A stretch of DNA of 64,000 nt from Warburgia ugandensis (GCA_035236585.1 CP141128.1:38670684-38734683); one strand, 5' to 3'. Positions 34,644 to 47,887 are shown, counted from the stretch's first letter. A program made the numbers and translations. The notes: a model not told the origin generated them from the letters alone.

Positions 34644-37600
34644 CCCCTCCAAAAATCCTCCAAAAATGTTTATTAAAGTTCCCACAACTTCATTTTTCTT
34701 ACTTTAAAAAATCAGATCTAGATTCCTTCCCAAAATTCCAAAACTCCCAAAAATCTCACTTGTTGCACTTTCTCTCTCCTCTCTCTAATTGGAATAAGAG
34801 ACCTAAATTCAATTACGCACTAAATATCATAAATCACACCATCCATTCAATCCTAGACTACCTTGTCTACAAAACCCCCAAATCAATTTCAAGATCCAAC
34901 GGTGCAATCAACTAGAAATCACAAAACAAGGGACCATCAAGCTATCTTATCATCAAAGGGTATTTATTTCAAATTGGGCTTTAAAGCTACGGTGTTTCTC
35001 CAATCAGGTAGGTGGAACTACTTCTGAAACTTATTTCATATGGTTTTAGTTAATTTTTATTTTTTGGTAATTATTTTTAGGTTAAAATTTATAAAAATAA
35101 AGGGCCAGAACCCTTCAATTTTGGACAATGGAGGGCTCAGATGGAAAATCTGAGCCATCATATCAATCTAGAAGGTTCCAAAACCCCTAGTGTAGAAATT
35201 GTAAGAATTTTTATTAAGTTTTGAACTCTTAATTGTAAAGGGATTGATTGGTCAGTCTAAAATAGACAATCTGATCCCCTAAATTGGATCAGTTCCCTGA
35301 ACACCATGTGAAATGCTGCACGAAAATGTGCCATATAACAGTGTTTCCATGCGTGCACACTACGTGCGATGTCCTCCCTACAAGATGACCACATGATAGC
35401 TCTGATCACAGGGGGAGCACGTTATGTGTACATCTCGGTGATGGGTGCGTGGTGACCACTCGCCTAGCCTACTCCACCCAATCAATCTAGGTCGTCTGTT
35501 CCAAGGGGCTCAGATCAAATCTGGACCGTAGGAACGACTGTGAACTTCACAATTCAATTGTGGAGTCATCTGAACTCCAAATTGAGATAGAAAAGAAGCT
35601 ATGGAAAGTTTATAATGTCTATTTTCTTTTGAAATCATAATATTGATAAAAACATTCTAGAAACTTTCTGTTTTCAAGAATTTAGTTTCTTATTTTCATG
35701 ATCTTCAAGATCTGAGATGATTAGATCTTAGGGATCTGAATAACTAATGATATAATGTTAAAATCAAGTGATATCTATGATTGATTTGGACAGATCTATG
35801 ATAAATTGAGGGATCTACCTTTTATGGTAGAAAAAGCCTAAAAATACAAAGGGACCCACTTGATTGATAAAATCAAGTATAATCAGACCCTTGGGATGGA
35901 TTGAATAAATGATATTATGATGGAATCCATTGAGATCATGGATTGAATATAACATAAACAAGTTGATTAGGTCTTTAGATCTTAATGGAGTGAAAGCCCT
36001 AAAATTAATTAAAACCATTGATTAAAAGGAAAAGATCTAAGATCTAATGGTTGAATCATAAGTAAAGGTTTCTAATAACCTTAATCTAATTATTTTCATT
36101 GTCATTTATTTGAAAATAGTATTGTAAATGTGATTTATGTTATAAAGCATGATAGTTCTTAAATTTAGTATGCTATGTTCTGTGTTATTAGATTGTTATA
36201 ATTTGATAGATTTAATTATTTTAGGACCATGTGGGTATGATTTCATGCAATTATAACTCAGGACCATGCAAGGATTTCATGTTAGATTAGACTATGGTAT
36301 GAGATGGTACTTTAGGTCCATGATAGTTTAATTTGAGTTTATAAGATAAAGTACATTAGTTAGAAATCATGCTAGTTTAATCTTAAGTACCTTATACCAA
36401 TACCATTAGGTTGTTCAATTATGTTTTTTTATGCTTTAAAGTTATAATTCATTTATGGTTAAATTTTATTAGATTTAATTGTTAAAGTAGTTATGAGATA
36501 AAGAGCATAAAACCCCAAAAATGAAATCTAATGAGAAAGTAGAGTTTCATGACACAAATAAGGGTGAATTATTTAACTTGGAATTAATTAGTAAGGGCTA
36601 TAGTTAGTACGATAATATAAGCATTATCAAATTCTTAGTCCAAACTAAGAGAATAATTAACCCCATGAATGACATTTTAAATGTTCATGGACTTTATTAA
36701 AATCCATTAGAGAAAGTACTTAGGGTTAACATGCTCATAGGAACCTTATGAAAGGTTGAGCTAAGGTCGCTCTAGTAAATGTTGAACATGGTGGTTAAGG
36801 AGGTTTTCTAATAGAGCCTTGCTCTTCCCCTACCTTCCCTTGATGTTTGTGAGGTCTAAACGCCTCCTTACATGAGGATTGAAGTAACCACTTTCTGTTC
36901 ACCCATTCAGCTAGTAAGCCTTACCCAATTCGAAAGAAGAGGAGCAGTCTAGACTTAGGCTGAAATAAGTTATCTTCAACCAGTAAAATATTAACTGGTT
37001 GAATAATAATAATAATAGGAGCATAAAAATTTAGTAAATTATCCAACTCTAATAAAAACTATAAGTAAGATAAGGATGATCAAACAAGATCCATTGGATC
37101 TTGAATAATCAAGAACAATAAAAAGAAATAAATACTTCTGGATGATATATATATATATTTCTTGCAACTAAGATAAAATAGAATAGAATATCATAGATCA
37201 AATAGAAGATCTGAACCCTTAATCAATTATGATTCAATGAAGAGAACCAAGATCATCCTCCTTAGGGATGATCAAACAACTAAACTTAGATCAAAGAAGA
37301 ATTAGATGATAAAACATCTAAACCCTTGATCTTTATCAACAAGTATAAATTGTTGATCAAAGGATCTATGAAAGATCAAGATCAAAGAAAGGAATATGCA
37401 AAGACTTAGAATGGAAAATACTTAGATTTGAAAGATTAGAAGATCATTTGAACCATCTGATCTATTGATCGATAGGATTATTCAGATTGTATATATATTG
37501 ACAGCATGTATGGATTTATAGATTACATACATTAGTTAGGATCATGGAAGATTTGAAGAGATGGATCACTACTTAAAGGTAGGAGGATTTATGAATGTAT

Positions 37601-38463
37601 CGACATGGGATGTACATGTTGAACACATGACCTTATGTTGACAAGTGTAATTTTAATACTTGTATTAAATCCCCTAAAACCCTTATGATCCAACTAAACA
37701 CATATGAAATGGTTAAGTTAGAATTGAGGACTGGACTCTAAGTGAATATGGAACGAGAAGATATTCCTGCCCTAAGTAAATAGACAAATTGTCTGATACG
37801 TATGAAACCTAATTTACATACAAGCATGGAGGCTTGTGGTTTTATTTTAAATAGGCATAAGCCTGGGGATGCTATGCTAGGGGAGTTACAAGGGTTTGGC
37901 TACCCACTTCCCAAAATTTGATGATTTGATGATACCTTGCCCTATGGGAGGCTTAAAGTCGAGTGGGGCAATTATGGGAAGGCCACCACTATGAAAGTCC
38001 CGTCTCCCCATATGGGTAGTGACATAATATTTTCCATCGTGGTATTAGAGGTGAACAAGGCAGTTATCTGAGTAAGCTAGTACGGATCAGACTGCAGCAT
38101 AGTAGTCCTTTATTATTTTGCACTATGATGTATATGATGTAGGCATAGTGAAATGCCTTATGTTTTGGCGTGATGAAATGCCAGTAATTGTATATTACTA
38201 GTATTTTCGAAGAAGGGAAATTCCTAGTATAGGACTAGCTAAAATACTGATTTCTCTTAGTTTAAAGAATTGATCAGCTTAGTTGGGAATGACATTTGAC
38301 TACTTTTATAAATTTGACGGATTTATCCATGAACAGTATGCATGTATAAGGATGTACATATATTATAAAGTAAAGAGTTGGATACATGAGTATGTTTATG
38401 AATAAAGGGATTATGGAGTATTAGAATTTTACTATTAATTATTATGCTTATTGAATCCCATAC

Positions 38464-38491
38464 CAAGCATAGCTTGCTGAGATGTTGTAAA
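38464..38491 (+). promoter_or_regulatory. Palindrome and left half of hairpin, split by insertion
   Basis: CAAGCATAGCTTG (38464-38476) is followed by the arm CTGAGATGTTGTAAA (38477-38491). The other arm, TTTACAGTATCTCAG, is at 43220-43234, on the far side of the nested LTR. Joined, 13 of 15 positions are complementary. The insertion target GTAAA is the tip of this stem. Confidence 0.7.
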
Positions 38492-38895
38492 TTTGATGAC
38501 CTGGGTTTTTGAAACATGATTTGTAAAGTATTTTGAAAGGCAGGGCTCTTAAGAGTGTAAAAATTTTCGCAAAACAAAGCAGCAAATTTTTTTTTCTTTA
38601 GAACTTGTTTTGAAAACCCAAGTCACCACTTCATACATAACATAAGTACAATTTATGTACAAAATAAAATTCCATTGAAGGAATATACTTTTATTAAATT
38701 CCAGGATCCATCCAGTAGTTCACATTACAGCCAAATCTATTACAGTACTTATCCAAATTACATAATGCAGAACTCAAGCTCACCATACACTAAAACTCTC
38801 AACAAAGAAAAATACATGTCTTCAAGGGTATACCTTGAAGATTATTCTCTTCAAGTCTTCTATCATCTTCAGCTCCTAACTTTCCTTCCCTGTAT

Positions 38896-38939
38896 CTGAG
38901 ATATTACAACATTTACAATATCTCAGCAAGCAATGCTTG
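38896..38939 (-). promoter_or_regulatory. Conserved palindrome + hairpin, inverted solo A LTR
   Basis: CTGAGATATT (38896-38905) and AATATCTCAG (38917-38926) form a perfect 10-base stem. CAAGCAATGCTTG (38927-38939) is the adjoining palindrome. Confidence 0.7.
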
Positions 38940-41900
38940 GTAGGGGATTCAAGAAGCATAATAATTGACAAGGTAATTCCAATACTCCATAATCTCATTA
39001 TCCTTAAACATACTCTTTACTTCGTAAGTTATGTATATCTATATACATACATACCCTTCATGGGTAAACCAGTTAAATTTGTGAAAATAGTCAAATATCA
39101 TTCCCAACTAAGCTTATCAATTCTCTTCATTTTGAGAATTTAGTATTTCAGCTAATCTGATACTAAAAATTTTCCTTCTTGGGAAATATTGGTAATATAC
39201 AATTACCTAGCATTTCATTATCCTATAACATAAGGCATTTCACTATGCCTATTCTCATATGCATCATAGTGCAAAATAATCAGAAACGTTGCTATGCTGC
39301 AGTTTGATCCATACTAGCGTGCTTGGATAACTGCCCTATTCACCACTGATACCACGGTGGAAAATCTTATGTCACTGCCCATATGGGGGGGCAAGACTTT
39401 CATAGTGGTGGCCTTCCCATAATTGCCACCACCCGACTTTTAGCCTCTCATTGGGCAAGGTATCATCATATCATCAAATTTCAAGGAGCGAGTAGCCAAA
39501 CCCTCATAACTCCTCTAGCAATAGCACTCCCCTAGGCTTATGCGTATTAAAACAAACTCACAAGCCTCCAAGCTTGTATGTAAAATAGATTTCATATATA
39601 TTAGACCATATGTCTGTTTACTTAGGGCTGAAATGTTTTCTAGTTCCCTATTCACTTATAGTTTAGTCCTTAACCATCTTATATGTGTTTGGTTAGATCA
39701 TAAGGTTTTCAAGAGATTTAATACAAGTATTAACATTACTTTTGTTAACATAAGATCACGAGTACAATCATGTATATCTCATGTAAATGCATTCATCAAA
39801 TCCTCCTACCTTTAAGGATTGATCTCTTTTCCCCAAATCTTCCATGATCCTGACTGATGTATATGATCTGTATATCCATGCGTATTGTCAATATATAAAT
39901 TATGAACCATCCTATTGATCACTAGATCTGATGTTTAGATCATTCATATCTAAGTATTTTTCTATCTCTAAGTCTTTGTATGTCCATCTCCTTGATTTGA
40001 TATTTCATAGATCCATTGATTGACAATCTACACATGTTGATAAAGATCAAGGTCCTAGATCTTCTATCATCTAGTTCTTCTTTGATCAAAGTTCAGTTAT
40101 TGGATCATCCCTATGGAGGATGATCTTGGTTTTCTTCCTTGAATCATCTTTGATCAAGGGTTTGGATTATCTAATATAATGAACTATAACAAGCATACTA
40201 ATAAACATGCATACTAAGTACAATATAGTATTCTTATTCTTATTGTTCTTGATCATCCAAGATCTAATAGATCTTGTTTGATCATCCTTATCTTACTTAC
40301 TATTTTTATTAGTGTTAGGTAATTTACTAACCTTTTATGCTCTTATTATTATTATTTAACCAGTTAATGTGCTGGTTGAAGGTAGCTTATTCAAGCCTAA
40401 ATCTAGACTGTTCCTCTTATTTCCAATTGGCTAAGGCTTACTAGCTGAATGGGTGAACACAAAGTGGTTACTTCAATCCTCATGTAAGGAGGTGTTTAGA
40501 CCTCACAAACGTCAACGGAAGGTAGGGGAAGAGCGAGGCTCTATTAGATAACCCCCTTAACCACTATGTTCACCATTCACTAGAATGACCATAGCTCAAC
40601 CTTTCATAAGGTTCCTATAAGCATGTTTACCCTAAATACTCTTTCTAATGGATTTTAATTAAGTCCATGAATATTTATAATGTCATTCATGGGGTTTATT
40701 ATTCTTCTCCTAGTTTGGGCCAAGAATTTGATAATCCTTATATTGTCCTACTAACTATAGCCCTTACTAATTAAGTCCAAAGTACTCCATTCTTATTTGT
40801 GTCATAAAACTCTACTTTCTCATTAGAATACATTTTTGATGTTTTATGCTCTTTATCTCATAACAAGTAGATCTACTAATAACATTTAACCATAAATGAA
40901 TTATAAATTCAAAGCATAAAACTACATAATTTAACATTTAATGATAATGAGACAAGGTACTTAAAATTACTCTAATATGATTTCCAACTAATATACCTTA
41001 ATAACTCAATTTAAACTAACATGGACTTAAGGTATAATCTCATACTATAATATAAACTTATATGAAATTCTAGCATTATCTTAAGTTAGAATGGCATGAA
41101 ATCATACTAAAGTGCCCCTAAGATAATTAAATCTAGCAACAATGAAATCACATATCATGCTAAAGTCTAAATGTTATACTAGCATGCTTTATAACATAAT
41201 CATATTTAAAATGCTATTATATAAAATGAAACTAATTACATTAACATTTTTAGAAACCTTTACTTATGATCCAACCATTAGATCTTAGATTTTTTTCCTT
41301 TGATTAAGGGTATTGGTTATATTTAGGGGATTTTCTTTATTAAGGTCCAAAGATCATATTGATCCATTTTTGTCTTAATCCATCCATGATTTCTTGGATT
41401 TCATTATATCAACATTCATTTTATCCATCCCAAGGATCTGATCACACTTGATCTCATTGATCAAGTGGGTCCCTTTGTATTTTTAGGGTTTTTCTACCAT
41501 AATGGGTAGATCCCTTAATATATCTCATATATGTCCAAATAAACCATAGATCTCACTTTATTTCAATAGTATATCATTAGTGAAACATATTTTCAAGATC
41601 TGATCATCTCAGATCTTGAAGATCTAGGTAATTGGAAACTTGTTTCTTTAATACAGAAAGGTTTATTGAATATTATGTCTATTCTATCATTTCATCAGAA
41701 AATAGAGATTTCAAGCTTTCCATAGCTTTTTTCCGATCTTAATTTGGAGTTCAGATGACTCCGAAATTAGGTCTGGAAGTTCACAGTCCTTCCCAAGGCC
41801 TGGATTTGATCTGGGCCCAAGGAACGGACGGCCCAGATTAGTCGACCGAAATGCGTTCGGTTCATCAGGTGCGTCCACTTGGATGAAATATGGAAGCGCC

Positions 41901-42590
41901 CTCACAGGGCATCCATGGACGCGCGCGGGACATCGTCGATCCGATCGGGAGATCGGACAGTCCGTTTGGATCATCCAATCAATCCCTTCTCAATTGAGGG
42001 ACCAAACCTTCTCCGATCATTGTGAAAATTCTACCCTAGGGGTTTTGGACCATTCTAGATCGATTTGTGTAGTCAGAATTTTCATTAGAGCACTCCACCA
42101 TCCTAAATTAAGGGTTTTGGTATTTACTTTATTTTTACCTTTTTATTACCAAAATAAATTACAGTAAACTAAAAATTACATAAACCTGTAGTAAATATCT
42201 ATATAAAGTATTCCCACCTACTTGATTAGAGAAAAAACATTGTTTATATGCCCAATTTAAAAGGAATACCTTGTTGATGAAGATATGGCCTAAGATCTAC
42301 CTTTCTTGCTAATTTCCTTTATTTGAACCGTTGGATCTTGAAATTGCTTTGGGGGTTTTGTAGAATAGATATGGTGGGAATTTTTGGATGGTCAAATTGA
42401 TGAAATTAGATCTAGAACAGAGTGCCTAATTGATTTTAGGTCTCTTGTTCCAATCTGAAAAGAAAAAGAAATTTAAAAGAGAGATATCTCTTGAAAATTT
42501 TGGGGAAGAGATCTAGATCTAATTTTTTAGGGAGAGTGAAGAAAATTTCACGGGAATTTTATGAGAATTTTTGGAGGGTTTCTGGGGTTG

Positions 42591-42598
42591 TATTTATA
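42591..42598 (-). promoter_or_regulatory. TATA box of inverted solo A LTR
   Basis: The minus strand reads GCCTATAAATACAACC, identical to the box at 27356. Confidence 0.7.
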
Positions 42599-43662
42599 GG
42601 CATTTTGGTCTTTTTCTTATGACTATAATATTTAATTTTTTATTACTAAATGGCATGAAAGTCTCCCATGCTCCATGTTTTCTTCCCCATGCTCCATTTA
42701 TCTTCCCCAAGACCAGCTGATGTTTGTTGACCCATGACTTCACGTGGGCTGCTCATAAGATTCTTTTTTGGGTCCCTTGTGGGCCCCACATGGTGTAAAA
42801 AGACCGTTTTGCCATTTATGTATAAAATTTTGGGTTTTATTCCCATGATCCCGAATTTGAGTGCACTTAGTGGTGTTGGATTTGTATTTCTTAGTACATT
42901 CTAAATTTTGATGTCTCATATTTTGATTTTTGGGAGATTTTGATTTTTAGGTAAAATTACTATTTTACCCTTTTGTCCAACAAATGAAGAAACTTAAGGA
43001 TTTTTCTTCCGAATTCAGAATTTGTTGCACTTATAGTCATTTTGAAGGGTTTTCCAAGTTTAATTTCAATTGTACATGTCTTATTATTTGATTATACTTT
43101 TATAAAAAGTATATTCTAAATAACCCTAATATTTCAACCCGAAATATCTGAAACTTAAACTTTATTGATTTTCTCAATCAATTACAAAAATTGAGTTTAT
43201 TATAGTAAATGTTTCAATATTTACAGTATCTCAGATATAGAGAAGGAGAGTTAGGAGCTCAAGACTATAGAAGACTTGAAGAGAATAATCATAAGGGTAT
43301 ACCCCTTGAAGACATGTATTTTGTTTTGTTTGAGAGTATTGTATTGTAATGAGAGTTTCATTATATGGTGAGCTTTGAGTTTTGGATTATGTAATTTGGA
43401 CAAGTATTGTAATGGATTTGGGTTGTACTGTGAACAACCGGATGGATTTTGGAATTTAATAAAAATATATTCCTTTAATGGAATTTTATTTTGTATAAAA
43501 ATTCTACCTATGTTATGCATGAAGTGATGACTTGGGTATTTCAAAACAAGTTCTAAAGAAAAGAATTTTTGTTGCTTTGTTTTGCAAAATTTTTTACCAC
43601 TAAGGGCCCTGCCTTTGAAAATGTATTACAAAATGTGTTACAAAAACCTGGGTCGTCGTAGT

Positions 43663-43674
43663 TGGTATCAGAGC
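43663..43674 (+). promoter_or_regulatory. Tekay primer-binding site (initiator tRNA-Met)
   Basis: TGGTATCAGAGC lies two bases after the LTR end. It is complementary to the 3' end of plant initiator tRNA-Met, the standard primer for Tekay and most plant Ty1/Ty3 elements. Confidence 0.95.
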
Positions 43675-43791
43675 AATTCATCCAGTCACAGTACAGTACA
43701 AATATGTCCAAAGGAGAGATGATAATCCAATTCCAGATTAAGATGGAAGTAGTTGTATAGAATACTGATAGAAATTTTGGTTTATGAGCAG

Positions 43792-44712
43792 ATGCCACCA
43801 ATGAGAGTCACAAGGTAAACATCTCAAATACTCCAAAAGACACAAGTACGCAAGCTTAGACTCAGCCTGAAGTGAAACACAATACACCAGCAGCAATACC
43901 AGCTACTCCCACACTAGTACAGGGACAATCCTCCCTCGTACCAAGTGAAGAAGTTAGAAAGTCTCCATTAGCACCAGAAAAAGTTGACAAAATGATGGAG
44001 AGATTTCAAAAGATGGCTATGGTGTATAATGGCAAGGGTGAAGTTGAGAAGGCTGAGGAATGGGTGTATGAAGTAGAAAGGATTTTTAGTGTTTTACATA
44101 CTCCTCTAGAGTTGAAGGTGAAATTTGCCACCTATCTATTAAAACAAGAAGCTACATTTTGGTGGAGATCAGCTAACAACACCTTCTCAAATTTTGAAGA
44201 TACTACATGGGAGGAATTTAAGGAAGTCTTTAACCACAAATATTTCCCTTCTCATGTACAAGAGAGAAAGTTGATAGAGTTTCTAGAACTAAGATAAGGG
44301 AACACGTCAGTGGTAGAGTATGATAACAAGTTCACACAGTGAATCAATTCATTGAAGGGCTGCACCCAGGACTGAAAATAAAGGTACTTGGTACTAAACC
44401 CATGACCTTGGCAGAATGTGTGGAAATGGCTTCCAAGTTTGAAGAAGAATACAAGAAGATTCAAACCACTAAGTTTAGTGGAGGAAATGATAACCTAAAG
44501 CCCTTCCAGAAGAACAAAAGACCTTGGAACAATTTTAAGCACTAAGGAAATTAGAGGAACAATGCATAAGAGCAAAATAGACAACCATGTCCAAGATGCA
44601 GAAAATTTCGCCAAGGCAATATTTGCCCTAGACTCGACAATAGCAACCACAACGGTTTTGATCAAGTGCGATAATTGTGGGGAGTATGGACACATCACCA
44701 CCTATTGTTCCT
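43792..44712 (+). pseudogene. Tekay gag relic
   Basis: Capsid-nucleocapsid polyprotein. A likely original start is ATG at 43792 (MPPMRVTR), which meets TAA at 43816. The main capsid piece is 43872-44297 (141 residues), with WVYEVERIFSVL, FATYLLKQEATFWW and FKEVFNHKYFPSHVQERK, the conserved gypsy gag core. A frameshift leads to 44339-44545 (FIEGLHPGLK). The zinc knuckle lies at 44667-44708: C-DN-C-GEYG-H-ITTY-C, the CX2CX4HX4C pattern with all four ligands, back in the first frame. It is broken by at least two stops and two frame changes. Confidence 0.9.
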
Positions 44713-44717
44713 AACCA

Positions 44718-45300
44718 TTGGCGGTTAAGGAGGCAAAACCAAAAATTGCCCCTCAACATCAAGGGAGGGTCTTCACCGTCACTAATGGCCAGTCTAGACC
44801 ATCTAATGCAGCAATTGCAGGTACATTACTTATAGCTAACAACTATGCCAAAGTACTATTTGATTCTGAATCTATACATTTCTTTATATCTTGTGTATTT
44901 GCATCTAGTATATAATTGTCAGTGAAAAACTTAGGATTTAATCTAGACGTAACAACTCCAGTTGGAAAAATAGTTAAATGATAAGAATACTTGCATAATG
45001 TACCTGTAGAAGTATTGGGCAAAAGAATGGACATAGACCTCATTTTATTGATCATGGTGGACTTTGACATCATATTGGGTATGGATTGGTTAGCAAAATA
45101 CTAGGTAGTTATGAATTGTCACAAGACGAAAATCACATTTTGCATATTGTGTGATGAAGTATTAGTATTGTATGGGAAACACAGTGACTTAGACAAATCC
45201 ATTATCTCCGCTATGAAGGTAGTCAAACATATGTCCAAGGGGTGCCAGCCATTTCTGGCAATAGTAATTTCTTTAGATGTTGAATAGCCCAGGATAGTAA
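44718..45300 (+). pseudogene. Tekay protease relic
   Basis: Aspartic protease of the polyprotein. The first part, 44718-44915, contains VLFDSESIHFFIS, where the family has the catalytic DSG triad. Asp is at 44862, but the Gly codon is now Glu, a G-to-A change. The second conserved block, FDIILGMDWLAKY, lies near 45065-45104. Stops occur after each block. The expected enzyme would be inactive even if read through. Confidence 0.85.
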
Positions 45301-45953
45301 AAATTGAAGTACTCAGGGAATTCCAAGATGTTTTTCCAGAAGAACTACTAGGATTACCCCCACATAGGGAAATTGAGTTTACCATTGAAGTAATTCCTGG
45401 TACAACTCCAATTTCTAAAGCACCTTATAGGATGGCCCCAGCAGAGTTGAAAGTTTAGGTACAGGAATTGTTAGACAAAGGGTTTGTTAGACCAATTAGT
45501 TCACCATGGGGAGCACCAGTAATATTACTGAAGAAGAAGGATGGGTCTATGAGATTGTGCATTGATTATGGAATGTTGAAAAGTGTCCCGGTGAAAAATA
45601 AGTATCCCTTACCTCGCATTGATGACCTCTTTGATCAACTCCAATCTACGAAGGTCTTTTCCAAAATCGATCTTAGATCAGGATATCATCAATTGCATAT
45701 TAAGGATGAAGATGTACCATAGTCAGCATTTAGAACTCGGTATAAGCATTACGAGTTTCTAGTCATGTCTTTTGGGTTGATCAATGCAGCAATAGTGTTT
45801 ATGGATCTGATGAACAGAATCTTCAAGGAATTTTTGGATAAATTTGTGATTATATTTATTGATGATATACTGATTTACTCTACTAGTATCAAGGAAAATC
45901 AACAACACTTACAAATTATACTAAATGCCCTCAGAACACAAACTATTTGGTAA
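45300..45953 (+). pseudogene. Tekay reverse transcriptase relic
   Basis: The fingers begin with [14 protein letters not shown] near 45306. 45468-45722 reads [33 protein letters not shown] and [12 protein letters not shown], the standard Ty3/gypsy RT blocks. One TAG at 45721 separates it from 45765-45953, which is in the same frame and carries MSFGLINAA and the active-site FIDD (45855-45866) in FIDDILIYS. Catalytic residues are intact. An in-frame TAG near 45457 precedes the first long piece. Confidence 0.92.
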
Positions 45954-46026
45954 ATTTAGTAAGTGTGAATTCTAGTTAGAGAAAGTCAATTTCTGGGGTC
46001 ATGTAATTTGCAAGAATGGAGTAGAA

Positions 46027-46650
46027 GTGGACCCCACCAAGGTTGAATCAGTAATGAATTGGGAGAAACTTAAAACAGTAATAGAAATACTTAGTTTTCA
46101 TGGAATGGTAGGATACTACCATAGATTCATTCAAGGATTTTTTCGTATAGCCCTTCCTTTGACTTCATTAACTAGAAAAGGGGTACAATTCACTTGGACA
46201 GAAGAATGTGAAAATAGTTTTCAAGAGCTAAAGAAGAGGTTAACTATAACACCAGTATTAACTTTGTCATCTGGAAGTGGGGCATATGAAATATACTATG
46301 ATGCTTCAGGCAAATGGTTAGGAGGTGTGTTGATGCAAAATGGGAAGGTCATTGCTTATGCATCTAGACAATTGAATAAACATGAAATAAATTACCCAGT
46401 ACATGACCTAGAATTGGCAACTGTAGTTTTTGCATTGAAAATTTGGAGACATTATTTGTATGGAGAAAAATTCATTATATTCACCTTTCATAAAAGTCTT
46501 AAATACATCTTCACTTAGGCTAATTTGAACATGAGACAAAGAAGATGGATGGATTATATCAAAGACTATGATTTTGCCATCCAATACCATCCTGGAAAAG
46601 CGAACGTAGTAGCTGATGCATTAAGTAGACAACCAAGAATTGTACTCACA
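46027..46650 (+). pseudogene. Tekay RNase H relic
   Basis: After a frame change the thumb and connection region ([19 protein letters not shown]) leads into RNase H. YYDAS carries the first Asp at 46300, followed by [13 protein letters not shown] and [21 protein letters not shown] with the Glu. The segment normally TDHKSLKY reads TFHKSLKY, so the next acidic residue is lost. A stop follows at 46516; the domain end [16 protein letters not shown] is still recognisable to about 46632. Confidence 0.9.
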
Positions 46651-46699
46651 AACATCACCATTAAATCAGCTTTTGTAGAAAGAGTCCTTAAAGCCTAAG

Positions 46700-47870
46700 A
46701 AGAAGATACAATAACTCAGGAATTATGTAAAAAGAAAGGATTTTGTAAGGGTACAGATGGGGGTATACTTTTTTAGGAGAGATTGGCGGTTCCTTTAAAT
46801 ACAAACTTGAGAAAAGAACTGTTATAAGAAGCCCATCTGTCAAAATTTTCCATACACCCTAGGGGTACAAAGATGTATCAAGATTTGAAAAGAAACTTTG
46901 GGTGGGAAGGCATAAAAAGAGAAATAGGGGAATTTGTGGCTAAATGTCTAAATTATCAATAAGTAAAAGATGAACACCAAAGACCAGCTGGAATGTTACA
47001 AACACTGGAACTTCCAGAATAGAAACGGGACAACATCATTATGAATTTTGTAGTAGGATTGCCAAGGACCTGGGCAAGTCATGACATGATTTGGGTGGTT
47101 GTGGATAGGTCAACAAAGTCAACACATTTCCTTCCAATTAGGCAAAACTAGTCAGTTGATAGTCTAGCTAAGTTATACATCAAAGAAATAGTAAGTCTTC
47201 ATGGGATTCCACTATTCATCATCTCTAATAGGGATGGAAGATTTACTTCAAGATGTTGGAAGAGTGTACAACAAGCCTTGGGAACCTCACTTAAATTCAG
47301 TAAAGCATTTCACCCCTAACCAGACGGTCAATCAGAAGGACTATTCAAACTTTAGAAGATATGTTGAGAGCATGTGCATTAGATTGGAAATGGAATTGGG
47401 ATGAACATCTTCTGTTAGTAAAATTCGCGTATAACAATAGTTTTCAAGCAAGTATTGGTATGGCACCATATGAAGCATTGTATGGATGGCCATGTTGATC
47501 ACCAACCTATTGGAGTGAAGTTGAAGAAAGAAAGCTAACAAATTTAGAACTAGTGAAACAGTGTACAGACAAGGTTAGATTGATACATAAGAGGTTGTTA
47601 ACAGCACACAGTCAGCAGAAAAGTTACGCAGATAAAAGACGTAGAAACTTAGAATTTAATGTGTGGGATCATGTATTTTTGAAAGTATAACCAGTCAAAG
47701 GACTAATAAGGTTTGAAAGCAAAGGAAAACTAGTCCTAGATTCATCGGTCCATTTGAAATCCTAGAAAGAGTTGGTCCAGTGGCTTACAAATTAGCCTTA
47801 CTACCCCAACTCTCAAAAATACACAATGTCTTCCATGTATCTATACTATAGAAATACCTACAAGATGATA
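46700..47870 (+). pseudogene. Tekay integrase relic
   Basis: Zinc-binding region near 46828-46965: both His are visible (EAHLSKFSIHP), but the second Cys of the CLxCQ motif reads Tyr (KCLNYQ). In the catalytic core the two Asp positions read Asn: MNFVVGLP for MDFV (AAT at 47043) and IISNRDGRFTS for SDRD (AAT near 47226). The Glu region continues in another frame near 47330-47400 (RTIQTLEDMLRACALDW). The C-terminal [19 protein letters not shown]-like segment lies near 47743-47810. About eight stops or frame changes occur. Most altered codons are G-to-A or C-to-T changes. Confidence 0.87.
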
Positions 47871-47887
47871 GCCATGTATTTCAAAGG

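Larger units (their letters stand above)
38492..43204 (-). mobile_element. Solo LTR, family A, inverted, nested in Tekay 5' LTR
   Basis: 4713 bp on the minus strand, flanked by GTAAA at 38487-38491 and 43205-43209. It begins TTTGATGACCTGGG and ends TTTATTATA, the reverse complement of family-A ends with a few transitions. Across the junction the host LTR reads on smoothly when compared with the 3' LTR at 52456-52508. It carries the TATA box (42591-42598, minus), a short CpG-rich island (41840-41960), the Athila-like module (40350-40790) and the palindrome-hairpin (38896-38939). The minus-strand open frame at 41711-41974 covers the island and is not a gene. Confidence 0.94.
34145..43660 (+). 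mobile_element. Tekay 5' LTR, interrupted
   Basis: Starts TATAATAACCCC (TG to TA) and ends GGGTCGTCGTA. The TATA box is at 34636-34643. A CpG-containing block is at 35290-35490. The Athila-leader-like module is at 36590-37010, and a GATC-rich stretch runs to about 37480. The LTR resumes at 43210 after the nested solo LTR. AATAAA occurs at 43458-43463. Its U3 differs from that of the two solo A LTRs (an AATGAGTGGTAAAACCAC-type segment in place of one with CATGGGAGACTTTC), so they form a separate subfamily. Confidence 0.92.
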
